A DNA stretch of 64,000 nucleotides, from assembly GCA_002914845.1 (NCBI GenBank), contig JXTC01000037.1, positions 614,590 to 678,589 on the forward strand, in the 5' to 3' direction. A program made the position numbers and the translations under genes. Below are positions 21,378 through 31,645 of the stretch, one piece after another. The first letter of the stretch is position 1. Every line of letters begins with the position of its first letter. This DNA is from Trema orientale (Eukaryota > Streptophyta > Magnoliopsida > Rosales > Cannabaceae). The notes below the pieces were generated by a model. The model had not been told where the DNA came from. It saw nothing but the letters and a program-made list of their open reading frames with translations, and made no database searches.

Positions 21378-21606
21378 TTACCTTTCGAATGCGTGTTAAA
21401 TTGCCAAGATAGGAGAGACATGACGTCTATAATAGTTGTAGAATTATGGGATATGTTTGTTTTTGATAGAGATTACATGGTGCAGATTTGGATTTGCTTC
21501 TAAGCTAATTATCTTATTGAAGCAATTGCAGAACAGATCATTTTTTTTCATTAAAGATGAAGACAAACACAGAAACGACTAACTTGTGGCGGCAAATTCC
21601 AACTTC
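21378..21606. other. PPR 3' flank
   Basis: Short convergent intergenic region between the PPR stop codon (plus strand) and the end of the GST pseudogene (minus strand). AT-rich; no distinct feature. Confidence 0.4.
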
Positions 21607-22041
21607 TTAGACTTGAATTTTCATGACAGTTGGGGCCATAGACCAAGCTGACCTTGCGGTGATATCACCTAGCCAAGCATTAACATGGGGCTGGGATTCG
21701 AACAGCTTCCTAATATGCGTCTCCTTCAAGTACTGTATGTGAGGAAGGTGAAGCAGCCCACTTCCAAATATTTTGACTTAGCCAGCCGACTTCGTAGACG
21801 TCCAGAACCTTTGTCAACTTAAATTCATTTTCCTCCACCACTGCAAGATCTGTAGTACCCATGTCAAGCATTGGCTTTAAGCCTAGTTCCCAGGTTAATT
21901 TTGCTGCTGCTGTATCAAACGGACGACTCTCACTTCCAACCTTACTAATATGGTTGCCTGCTTCTTCGAGTCTGGATACAATAGCTCTGTCCCTTGGTGA
22001 GCATACTCATCTGCGATGTATCGGATAATTTGCCTTGATTC
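21607..22041 (-). pseudogene. Glutathione S-transferase (phi class) pseudogene, exon-3 part
   Basis: The minus strand from 22041 reads ESRQIIRYIADEYAHQGTEL (equivalent to the ESRAI region of the neighbouring genes), then after a frameshift near 21930 PFDTAAAKLTWELGLKPML and LAVVEENEFKLTKVLDVYE, and after more shifts SQPHVNAWLGDITARSAW before a stop at 21607. There is an internal stop near 21700 and loss of the SLADLHH region. No matching exon 1 or 2 is visible upstream. It is a dead third member of the local GSTF cluster. Confidence 0.9.
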
Positions 22042-22079
22042 CGCCACATCCGAAGGTACCATGTCATGTAGTAACATGC

Positions 22080-22640
22080 ATACTAATTTAACTATTACAT
22101 CACAATAGTGATGAACTTTGACCAAACCAGCCAAGCAATGACATGTGGCGAGGACAAGTAATTTCTTAACGGAAATCATCAAGTATTTCACCATAAAGTT
22201 AACTACGTTCGGCACAAGAATAACATCGAATTGAAAAATGATTTTTACGACATTACAGAACTTTTTTGCGCATTGCATTGGTGATAATTCTGAATAACAG
22301 TATTTCAATTCACATGACAAGCGGTATATGTCTATATTTTTTTCAAGTGTTATAAATAGAATACCATTTTCTAATTAATATATGTGTCCGTTGTGATGTG
22401 TATTATTGTCCATTGTGATGTGTATTATTTTATTCACCGTGTTTTTTGGTCTTAACTCTTAAATGGAAAGAAAAAAAAAAAAAAAAAAAAAAGAGCATAG
22501 AAGTCATGAAAGTAACCATTTTAGTAATAATTCCCTTATGGTAAACTTAAAACCTTTGACTAAATGGAAGTAACGAGACAAAAACACAATCCCCTAGTAC
22601 ATAAATCATGAATACATGGCATTGACTCAACTATATCTTA
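22080..22640. other. Spacer between GST pseudogene and GST gene
   Basis: Contains a long A run (about 22469-22492) and a duplicated TGTCCRTTGTGATGTGTATTATT (22384-22430). No supported gene. Confidence 0.45.
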
Positions 22641-22663
22641 ATTCTTGACCATGTCCGAGGGGC

Positions 22664-23480
22664 TTAGCCTTTCATGGCAAGGACCTTAGCCCAAGCCGGC
22701 CTGGCGATGATATCAGCCACCCAAGCGTTTACATGGGGCCGAGACTCAAACAGCTTCCTTAAACTCGTCTCCAACATGTACTGTACACTAGGAATGTGGT
22801 GAAGATCAACCAAGCCGAAGCAATCACCACCCAAGTACTTGGATTCCGAGAGCCGATTCTCATAAACATCCAGAACCTTCCCCAACTTGGCCTCGTTTTC
22901 CTCCACCACCGCCCGGTCCGTGGTCATCCCGAACATGGGCTTAAAAATTATCTCCCACCCCAATTTGGATGTCACTGGACTGAACTGATGAGCTTCCACC
23001 TCCATCCAAACCGACGCAATCGCCTTGTTCTTCTTCATGAAGTCCGGGGGTACTAATTGCGTTCCCTTTTCTGCGTATTCCTCCGCTATGTACCTCGTAA
23101 TCGCCCTCGACTCTGCCAAGAAAAAGAAAGTTGAAGTCTAGAGAACAAGAGAGTTTGATTTAGAGAGAAATTGTTAGTATTACCGAAGAGCAGTAAATCT
23201 CCATCCTCGAGAGCTGGAACTTGACCGAATGGCTGAGGTTTTGAGAGAGAGGAGGATGATGTGAGATTGAGAGGAGACATAATTGGAAGTGTAGTACGTA
23301 CGTAGTGAATTATATATATAATATGCTTACGTTGAGAGAAATGAAAGGTGTTTGTTTATGAGCTCCGGCTGGCATGTCGACGGGGACGAAATCGAAATCC
23401 AGCTCTTTCTCGTAGAGACAAACCAGAGCTCGTTGGGTGGAGGATGAGAGTGCGCTTCCATGGACTTTGATGACCGCCAT
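22664..23480 (-). CDS. GSTF: Glutathione S-transferase, phi class (copy 1)
   Basis: Soluble enzyme conjugating glutathione to electrophiles or binding small ligands. Three exons with GT/AG borders: 23480-23331 (150 nt), 23232-23184 (49 nt) and 23112-22664 (449 nt), giving 215 aa, the normal GSTF length and intron layout. The N-terminal thioredoxin-like domain starts [19 protein letters not shown], where the Ser/Thr cluster before QRAL holds the expected phi-class catalytic Ser. [16 protein letters not shown] (exon 2) and ESRAI at 67-71 form the glutathione site. The C-terminal helical domain includes [27 protein letters not shown] and [13 protein letters not shown]. It shares most residues with copy 2 at 26028-26866, a tandem duplication. 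Substrate unknown. Confidence 0.96.
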
Positions 23481-23658
23481 GAATGCTCGACTCCTGCTCG
23501 GCGATGAGCAAGGTCAGGAGGAGACTTTACCTTAAAGTTTGTAGAGGGATATTCTATGTTAAAAAAGTTCTTGTTTTGGTCACGCATATAAGAGGAATTA
23601 TGTAATCTTATTATATTAACAAATATCAATAATAACAATTAGTTGGTAATAGAAATTT

Positions 23659-23821
23659 GAATAATGCTATAGGGCACCAGTGGTATGTCAGTTTGTTATT
23701 GGTTAATCATAATTATAATTTAAATGGGGCCATGTGAGACCCAATTTATTAATTAAATCATTCAATAACAAACAGACATGTCACTGTGGTGCTGAGTACT
23801 ACTGTGCCCATAGCATTGCTC
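23659..23821. mobile_element. 163-bp MULE-type MITE with perfect 9-bp target duplication
   Basis: Left end GAATAATGCTATAGGGCACC and right end, read inward, GAGCAATGCTATGGGCACAG form the start of inverted arms that continue with GTGRCATGTC...GTTTGTTATTG on both sides. TAGAAATTT flanks it exactly on both sides (23650-23658 and 23822-23830). It lies about 180 bp upstream of the GST copy 1 start codon, within a plausible promoter region. Confidence 0.88.
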
Positions 23822-23830
23822 TAGAAATTT

Positions 23831-24411
23831 TGATAGGTGGATTAATTCGATCTTCCTTGCTCTTTCCCGACTCCATAAAGGTAAGAGATAGGAGACGGAG
23901 TATTTTAATATTTCTTTCATTGTCGGTTAGTACTGAATAACGAAAACTTGGTACTTAATTTTACCAACTCACTCGTTGACTTTTTGTTTCTTTTTTCGTT
24001 ATTAAGGGGGAAAGAAAGGTTATATAGTCAGTTTTGAAATTAACACTATGTTGTTCGACAAGCAGGGACAAATGAAAATCAAGTCAAGTTGAGTTTGATG
24101 TTATCTTCAGCAATTGTTTATTTTGCATTAATTGGCGTCTCTTTTCAATAAAATTATTATTTTAGCATGGAGAGTCACAGACCTATGCTATGGTCAGACT
24201 GTCTATCGTTTTTGACCAATAAAGTGCTAAACACAATTTTTCTCTTTAAAAATAAAACTCGAATGCACTCAACTGACGACGTCTCAACTAATACTTATTA
24301 GCTTTTTGTGTTTTACTCGTAAGTATAAATCCATAAATAATCTTTTTTTTTCTTTGCGAAAGGAATATTTCTCTATTACTTCTCATGTATATGTTATATA
24401 TATAGATATGT
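23831..24411. other. Intergenic, no supported gene
   Basis: AT-rich spacer upstream of GST copy 1. No ORF with domain character and no RNA gene were recognised. Confidence 0.4.
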
Positions 24412-24657
24412 GGGCACCAATCGGTAGGTAATTTTTTTTTTTTTTTTTTTACTTATGCATAAGTTTGCCAAATTAAAATAGATTATGCACGTATTTTCAT
24501 GATAAAAATTAGAGAGAGAAATATTAAATATTAAATATTTATTTTTATTTATTTATTTCTCAACTACCTAAATTATGATAGTCGTTGAATAATGATCTAT
24601 AACTAAAAAAAATATCCATGGATAAGTAAGAAAAAAAAAAACTATTGGATTGGAACC
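24412..24657. mobile_element. MITE, GGGCACCAATC family, copy 1
   Basis: Starts GGGCACCAATCGGTAGGT followed by a T run, and ends with an A run, CTATTGGATTGGAACC. The same design, with TTTGCCAAAT/TTTGGCTAAT and TTATGCACGT/TTAGCATGCAC inside, recurs at 48810-49052. Borders are well defined by the inverted ends; the target duplication is unclear for this copy. Confidence 0.65.
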
Positions 24658-24747
24658 ATATATATTTAGGATCTTACCCAAAAATGAAATTATATATGTT
24701 CAAATATTATCAATGCTTACTCTACCAAAAAAAAAAAAAAGTCATTG

Positions 24748-25320
24748 ATTAGTGATAATTTTTAAGATTTATTTATTTTTAACAAAAAGTGACCTTTAGT
24801 TACAACTGAAAATTTCTTTAACTAAAAGGTATAATTTAGTCGCAAGTTGTTACTAATGTATTTTTAGCCACAACGGTTTACATATAATGATGAATTTAGT
24901 TGTAATTAAATTAAGTACATTTAATCACAATAGATTGTACTTTTTGTGACTAAAACTTTTAGGCATGAACTTTTTAGTTGCGGCATAATAATGATTATTT
25001 TTTCAGTCACAAATTTTCACATTTAGTCACAAATTTTGTTGTGACTAAAAAGTGAAATTTTTCGCAAAATTAGTTAGGTTTCAAGTCAATAAATAAAATA
25101 AAATAAACTTTGTTAGGTTTATCCGTGAGAACACGCAACATGCAAAATATAAATATGGACATCAAAACTAATCATTGAATAAATAAATCAAAATTTACAT
25201 ACAATTAATTGTCGCAATAGTTTTTATAATTGTACCTAATTCTAATAAATTTATTAACATTAAATTGATAAGTTTACAAACCTTTTAGTAAAGCCAAAAA
25301 ATCTTGCACTACAAAAAAAT
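24748..25320. repeat. Cluster of TTTAGTCACAA repeats in both orientations, with a CACTACAAAAAA end
   Basis: At least nine variants of TTTAGTCACAA or TTGTGACTAAA occur between 24790 and 25055, including a hairpin at about 25021-25049 (TTTAGTCACAA, spacer, TTGTGACTAAA). A CACTACAAAAAAATTAATG terminus follows at about 25305. Dense short subterminal repeats next to a CACTA end fit a non-autonomous CACTA derivative. No matching opposite terminus with a shared 3-bp duplication was found. Confidence 0.5.
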
Positions 25321-26020
25321 TAATGAGAATAGAAATACTAATTTAAAGGGAAATCACAAATTTCCCATCTATTTTATTTTTTGTTTAATATTTCTTTTTT
25401 TTTCTGCAAAAGTAGTTGCTATCATAGATTTAGATCTATATAGGATTGTTTTATTGTCTTAATCAAAAAGTAAATAAAAATAAAATAAATGTACATCTTT
25501 GAGAGTTTAATTTATGTGCAAATTCAAGTCGAATTGATTTAGACATGATTTATTGCATCTTCCCATAATAATGACTTAAGAAATGCTATGTTTTCTTTAA
25601 TTTTGGGTATTTGATTATTGTGTTATCTTTTAGGTACTTGTATTAATTAATTAATTTTATGCTATCTCTAATGCATTCTGTTCTTAATTGATATCTCACA
25701 CACTTGTGCCCTATGTTTAAATTGGGAAGGAAAAAATAAATACACATACACATTAAATAAGAAAACACAAGATTATTATTAATGGACAAAGAGACAAACA
25801 TAATCGCTTCAACATGAAAATTGAAGACCAAAGTACACAACAGCCCCCACAAAACATCAAGAAGCAAATCTCCGATTGAAGATTGATCATCACCAACATC
25901 ATCATCATCATAACAAACACGAATACAACAGAACACAACACATGGACTCAACTACTTCACCAATTAATTGGATCATTATTCATCTGCTAAATTAACTACT
26001 ATGACGAACTCCGTACCACA
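25321..26020. other. Intergenic spacer downstream of GST copy 2
   Basis: AT-rich. Includes the likely GST copy 2 3' UTR region (about 25730-26027) and a CATCATCATCATCAT microsatellite near 25890-25910. Minus-strand open frames here are low-complexity. Confidence 0.4.
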
Positions 26021-26027
26021 GGGCTGA

Positions 26028-26866
26028 TTAGGCTTGACCCTTCAAGGCAAGAACCTTAGCCCAAGCCGGCCTAGCGGTGATATCAGCCACCCAAGCATTA
26101 ACATGGGGCCGAGACTCGAAGTGCTTCTTCAAACTCGTCCCCAACAGGCCCTGTAGATTGGGAAGGTGGTGAAGATCAGCCAAGCTGAAGCAATCACCGC
26201 CCAAGTACTTGGATTTCGAGAGCCGATTCTCGTACACATCCAGAACCTTCTCCAGCTTGGCCTCGTTTTCCTCCACAACCGCCTGGTCCGTGGTCAACCC
26301 AAACAATGGCTTGTAGACTATTTCCCACCCCAATTTCGACGTCACTGGATCGAAGTGGTGAGCTTCCACCTCCGTCCAAACCGACGCAATCGCCTTCTTC
26401 TTCGAGTCCGATGGTACCAACTGCGTTCCCTTCTGGCCGTATTCTTCCTCTATGTACTTCGTAATCGCCCTCGATTCTGCGATTAATTAAAAAAAGTTAA
26501 AAATCTATTACGCCGGTGGAATTAGAGAGTATAAGAGAGTTAAAAAAATCAGCGATATTAATCATTTACCGAAGAGCTGTAAATCTCCATCCTCGAAAGC
26601 CGGAACTTGACCGAATGGCTGCAATTTTGGGCAGATCCGGTGATCAAATAAATATCTGGAGATTGATAACTCGTAGAAACTGAAAGCCAAGTATTGTTGT
26701 TGAGATTTTGACTTACATTGAGAGAAATGAAAGGCTCCTGTTTATGAGCTCCGGCTCTCATGTCGACGGGGACGACATCGAACTCGAGCTCTTTCTCACA
26801 GAGGCAAACGAGAGCTCGCTGCGTGGCGGTGGAGAAAGGGCTTCCATGGACTTTGATGACCGCCAT
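26028..26866 (-). CDS. GSTF: Glutathione S-transferase, phi class (copy 2)
   Basis: Three exons: 26866-26717 (150 nt), 26618-26570 (49 nt) and 26476-26028 (449 nt), encoding 215 aa. The exon sizes match copy 1 exactly, so the two arose by tandem duplication. The N-terminus reads [19 protein letters not shown]. The glutathione-site exon gives [16 protein letters not shown] and exon 3 opens [17 protein letters not shown]. The C-terminal domain has [32 protein letters not shown] and ends KVLALKGQA. All expected phi-class landmarks are present and no stops or shifts occur. A TATATAT box lies on the minus strand about 25 bp upstream of the ATG (near 26890), which leaves a very short leader. Confidence 0.96.
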
Positions 26867-27523
26867 GACTACTGCTTGCTTAACAATTTGATATATAATA
26901 TGAAGGAAGGAAGTAAGAAGTTTTCCGTGAATATTGATGAATATATAGATGATGATGAAGAGCAAAAGGACTTGATGGTCAAATCAACCCAAAAAAAAAA
27001 AAAAAATTACTCAGAAGTTTCTGGAGCTGGAGGTACGACAAGGGTTGGAAAACAAAAGGGAATATTTTACTTGTTCCACTTGTGAGGAAAACGTGGGGAG
27101 TTGATTACCCTATTCCTTTTCTTTCTTTTTTTTTTTTTTCTTTTTCAATGTTGAAGAAAAAGAAAGCTTCCGGCCAGATTTAAAATAAAATACGTTTATT
27201 CAACAAAAGTACATAACTCAAAGGATGTGAATTGTTCGACTTTGTTGTGTCTCTCCGACTAAATTGACTGGTTTTGATGGATTTCGCACTGGCATGTTTT
27301 TTCAAAGAGTTTTTTCGTTTCATAATTTGGGCTGACTCTCACTCACCTACCTTGATCTCCCACAGTCTTCTAATGTCGACTAAGTTCCACCATTGTTAAT
27401 TATTATTTAATTATATAAACAATTTGAGTGGAATGTAGGGACGGGCCAATTAGAACCTACCTGTTATCCAGCGGGGCTAATTGTTTCCAATCTACGAAGC
27501 TAATGATGCCCATGAATGATTAT
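26867..27523. other. GST copy 2 upstream region
   Basis: Carries the probable GST promoter and a long A run (26991-27005). A plus-strand open frame 26708-27085 is antisense to exon 1 and is not a gene. The rest is gene-free. Confidence 0.4.
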
Positions 27524-28065
27524 GGGTTTATGGCACAAATGGTCCTGAACTATTCATCATGCGTTAATTTGATCTTTAAAGTTTCAATTATAATAATTAT
27601 ACTTTTGAATTTTATGATTTAGAGCAATTTAATTTCTAAACAATTTAAATTATAACGTTTTGTTAAATTTCTGAAAAAAAAAAGAAGTAAAGAGCACATT
27701 GTACTATCTAAAATTGTATTTAAAAAAAAATAAACTAAACAAAAGAATTTAGAGAGAAGAAAAAATGTATTATTTACACTTTTTTAGAGCTTTTGGAGCC
27801 ACAAATTTAGAGAAATTTTATTTGTAATTGTTCATTTTTATATTTGAATTCTCAAATTACTTTTCAAATACAGTTTCAGCTATTACCGTATGCTCCTCAC
27901 GTGTATTTTTTGTCAAGAATTTAAAAATAAGCTGCAATTTAAACAGTTCAGTGAACTAAATTACTAGAAATTAGAAAGTTCAAAAACTTAATTATTACAA
28001 TTGAAATGTTGAGCATGAAATTGCCACAAATTGGATAGTCTGGAGACCATTTGTGCCATTAACCC
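27524..28065. mobile_element. 542-bp MULE-type MITE, GGCACAAATGGTC family, copy 1
   Basis: Left end GGGTTTATGGCACAAATGGT; right end read inward GGGTTAATGGCACAAATGGT, so the termini are nearly identical inverted repeats. Flanking 9-mers are AATGATTAT and GATGATTAC (7 of 9 matching). The interior shares GGAGCCACAAATTTAGAG and CACGTGTATTTTTTGTCAAG with the second copy at about 60075-60605. Non-coding. Confidence 0.82.
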
Positions 28066-28146
28066 GATGATTACTGCAATATTTTCTTTAGAAAAATAAA
28101 AATAAAAAGGGCCATCTATATTTTGTAATTAGTCGTGTAAAAATAA

Positions 28147-28554
28147 GGGTTTCTAACACTTATACCAACAAAAACCAAAAAAATTACAAATATACGGAAC
28201 TCAGACTTTTTTCTAATTTTCGTACAGTTTTTATTAAGAAAATATCACTTTTTAAAAAATATTTAAAAAAATACCATTTTTAAAATAGTTACTAGTTGTC
28301 GATTTCAAGAAACTAGTTACTGATTATTAGTTACTAGTTATATACTAGTTATAAATATCTTTAGTTACTAGTTACCAGTTTCTAGAAATTGGTTACTAGA
28401 AACTAGTTACTATTTTAAAAAATGGTATTTTTCTAAATATGTTTTAAAAAAAATAATATTTTTCTAATAAAAACCGTACCGCACCTGAAAAAATACAAAA
28501 CTACCGTATTTTTCAAATTTTTTTCAGAAACACCATGTTTTGTGTAATTTCCCC
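28147..28554. mobile_element. 408-bp MULE-type MITE with ACTAGTTA-rich core, copy 2
   Basis: Homologous over its whole length to 19232-19638. Begins GGGTTTCTAACACTTATACC and ends TGTGTAATTTCCCC. The exact 9-mer TAAAAATAA flanks it at 28138-28146 and 28555-28563. The core again holds TTACTAGTTAC and GGTTACTAGAAACTAGTTAC motifs. Different target sites with exact 9-bp duplications show that the two copies transposed independently rather than arising from one segmental duplication. Confidence 0.88.
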
Positions 28555-28563
28555 TAAAAATAA

Positions 28564-29560
28564 AAAAAGAGAGAAAAAAAGTGTAATTTTTGCACTACAA
28601 TAATGCATAAAATTCATAAAATTTTGAAAAGAAATAAGAGAGCGAATTTTCTACAGAGAATATCATAAATTATTTTTGGGTTCTGAACTTTTACAAATTA
28701 GACCTCTTTTCGCAACACAGATAAAACTTTTTTAATAGCCTTTTTCATATTTTTGTCGGATAGGAAATGTATCTCATTTGATCAAAAATTTTTTATTATC
28801 ATGAAACCATTAGTAGACCAAGGTGTAAAACTCCAATGGTTTTGGTTGAGAGATGTGGAAAGGACAATGACATTAATAAAATTGGAACAAATAGAGTTAT
28901 AACACTATTAATTTATATTTCATTATCTTTAAACAAAAAAATAATAATAATTGGGTTTTTTCACACGTATACTAAATCTAAATTTTAATGGAATTTATAG
29001 AGCTGTTACACCTAAATTTTAGTGGTATTTTAAAATGATACTTAGCTAAATTTTAAATTTTACCCTAAAAGACTTATAATTAAGCTAATGACATTTTTTA
29101 AGGAATCTCACAACTACTTGCATAAATGATACTAAATAAAATGGCACATGTCGTACATTTCTTGTAGTGATATTTGTTAACTTAATTTGTTTGAGTCCAC
29201 ATATTCATCCATTAATATAAGCTAATTAAAAATGGACTACAAACACGAACAACACACTAACAAAACATATTTAAAAGCCAAACCAAACACATCATATTTA
29301 ACTAAATAAGGAAAAATTAAAGATCAAGTCCAAAATTGAAACTACTCACTAGCTTAAAAATTCAAAATAAATCACTAGAAAGGCTTCTTTTTTAAAAAAA
29401 AAAAATTTCAGGGTAAGTGGAACCAATGATCCTAATGTTTCTCACATGTTTAGTATATTGGTTCCCATCTCTTTTTTGTGTGTGCTATTCAATTTCCCAA
29501 CATTTTAATTCATTACATCCGTTAGTACCAATATGCCTTTTCCATCCAAAAAAATTCGTT
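28564..29560. other. Gene-free AT-rich stretch with a solitary CACTA-like end
   Basis: TTTCTTGTAGTG at about 29156-29167 matches the inward-reading complement of a CACTACAAGAAA terminus. No partner with a shared 3-bp duplication was found. Nothing coding was recognised. Confidence 0.4.
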
Positions 29561-29587
29561 ATATTTGAAAGGAAAAAATTTTGTACT

Positions 29588-30248
29588 ATTGCCAGTAAGG
29601 AAGAAGAATAGACATATCCGAATCTGTATAGATTTCAGGGATCTCAACAAGGCTTGTCCAAAGGATGAATTTCCCTCACCTACTCTGGACATGCTTATTG
29701 ATGCTACAACAAATCATAAGATGTTTTCATTTATGGATACCTTTAGTGGGTACAACCAAATTAAAATGGATCCATTAGATGCTGAGAAGGTTGCATTTAG
29801 ACCCCCTTTTAGCAATTTTTACTACACAGTAATGCCATTTCGGTTAAAAAATACAGGGGTAACCTATCAAAGAGCTATGACAGTCATTTTCCATAACATC
29901 ATCTACGATTGTGTGGAAGATTATGCCAATGATCTGGTAGTTAAATCAAGAAAGAGAGAGCAACACCTAGATCACCTTATAAAAGTTTTTAATGGATGCA
30001 AAAAATATGATTTGAAGATGAACCCTCTGAAGTGTGCATTTGCAGTAATAGAAAGAAAGTCTTTGGAATTTGTGTTGCACAAAGATGGAATCAAAATTGA
30101 CGAAGATAAAACTAAAGCTATTCTAGAACTTAAACCACTGCAAAATCTCAAACATATCAGAGAGTTCGTAGGAAAGATTTCCGATCTCAGGAGACTTATT
30201 TCTACCTTAGCAAGCATCATTAAGCTATTCATGCATGATTACTTTTAA
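29588..30248 (+). pseudogene. Ty3/gypsy reverse transcriptase fragment
   Basis: An open frame of about 215 codons. It contains RICIDFRDLNKACPKDEFP (finger/palm), FSFMDTFSGYNQI (first catalytic Asp), then VMPFRLKNTGVTYQRAM and YANDLVVKSRKREQHLDHL. The last should be the Y/FVDD box; here it is YAND, so the first Asp of the pair is lost. FGLKNAGATYQR, usual in the family, has become FRLKNTGVTYQR, another sign of decay. No LTR, integrase or gag is attached, so this is an isolated relic of an inactive element. Confidence 0.88.
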
Positions 30249-30312
30249 TAGATACGCATGATTACTTGACAAACTTGAATGCATGATTACTTTTAATAGA
30301 TATGCATGATGC
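30233..30312. repeat. Short tandem duplication
   Basis: GCATGATTACTTTTAATAGA occurs twice, at about 30232-30251 and 30281-30300, with GCATGAT echoes before and after. It begins at the end of the gypsy fragment. Confidence 0.7.
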
Positions 30313-30858
30313 ATGAGAATTCCAATCTAGAATTTGATTTTTAAACTATGTCGTGAGAGTAAGTATACAAGCATGCAGCCTTTACTCGAATTTTAAAACT
30401 TGATTAGTACATGTATGATGTACATTGTGTGGTCAGATTTTAAATAAAAAGAAAATGGAAATGTAAGCTTACTTATTTCTTTTGTGGCTGGGATTTTAAA
30501 TAAAAAGAATATGAAAATTTCACATTTGTCAGGAGATGTATTTTTTGAAAGTTGACAGGATTAAGTTTAGCATTAAAAAGGAAAGAAAACTTCCTTGTCT
30601 TATTTTATAGGAAGTTCGAAGTTATAAAATTTGGAATTATAGCCATTACCTTTTGTTTGAATATCTTTAAAGTACATTTACACACAGTATATTACATATG
30701 CACTTCATATGGCTAGTTACAAATACACCAAACACTCAGACTTTACACACAAAAATATGCACCAAGTTCCAACACAAACTACCAGCAATAGATAGTCAAG
30801 TTCTCGGCTACTACTGATAATTTCACTTCAATTAGGTGTGAAACTTGAAGAAAAGCCA
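30313..30858. other. Gene-free stretch
   Basis: AT-rich, probably including the 3' flank of the disrupted ORF at 30860. AAATAAAAAGAA..ATG-type duplicates near 30443 and 30497 (GATTTTAAATAAAAAGAA twice). No gene. Confidence 0.4.
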
Positions 30859-31341
30859 CCCCTTAGAGGGAACATAGGTGAGCCTTTTCTTCAGGAGGGA
30901 CTGGATATGAAGAGGAAATAGGTCTAGCAGAGTGAGTAAACACCGGAATAGTGATGATGCTCTCTCTAAGACTGAAGTATATAGATTTCCATCAAGAAAT
31001 CTCTTCATAGGCAGCCTGCAAGTTGTTTTGTATGCTAAGTAGATTTGCTTCCAAGTTTGCCATTTTATCACCAACATAAGTTTCAATATCGGAGATATAT
31101 TGGGAAGTAAATTCAGATTTGGACTCTAAAGATGCAATATGATTTTTGTAGAAGGTCACTTCTTCCTTGGTCTAGTTTTGGAGACTGGTGAGTTGTTCAC
31201 CCGAGGAAGTGATGTGGTCGTATAACTCAGAGGCTAAATTGGGATTGCGCCTAATTTCTAACAATGATGTTAACTGTGGTGGAAGCGTAAGGGGAGTTTG
31301 GAAAACTCTTTGGATGAGAATGATTCATAGGGGAAGGAAAG

Positions 31342-31638
31342 TGTCGTTTTTGAGAGAAAAAACTTGTTTTTTCTTACTCTGAATTCAGGAGATAGCCTGA
31401 ATATAAATAGGATACAACTAGACCAAAGAATCAGCAACCAAAAAAGAAAGGAATCAAAGAAAAAATAATATCCCTGATTTTTAGGAACAGAAAAATAAAA
31501 CCTAATCTTCCAAATCATAAAAATAAAAACTGTATGAAGACTAGAATCGGATTGAGATAAGACTCAATCAGTTGTTTAAATGATAGAGAATCAGCTGCTA
31601 AATTAATAGTTGTCTCAATAAAAACTGAATTTTCTACA
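31342..31638 (-). repeat. Copia 3' LTR
   Basis: 297 bp; starts TGTCGTTTTTGAGAG and ends GAATTTTCTACA on the plus strand. It is followed by CTCCCCCTC, the polypurine tract on the other strand (31639-31647). Confidence 0.93.
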
Positions 31639-31645
31639 CTCCCCC

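Noticed and set aside
20597..21421. Minus-strand ORFs over the PPR gene
   Set aside because: Antisense shadows of the intact PPR reading frame.
25305..29167. Pairing CACTACAAAAAA at 25305 with TTTCTTGTAGTG at 29167 as one CACTA element enclosing GST copy 2
   Set aside because: The termini differ after the first eight bases, the flanking triplets (TTG and ATA) do not match, and the interior holds a normal GST gene and unrelated MITEs.
28593..29167. CACTACAATAATG at 28593 as left end of a small CACTA element
   Set aside because: No inverted similarity beyond CACTACAA and no matching 3-bp duplication.
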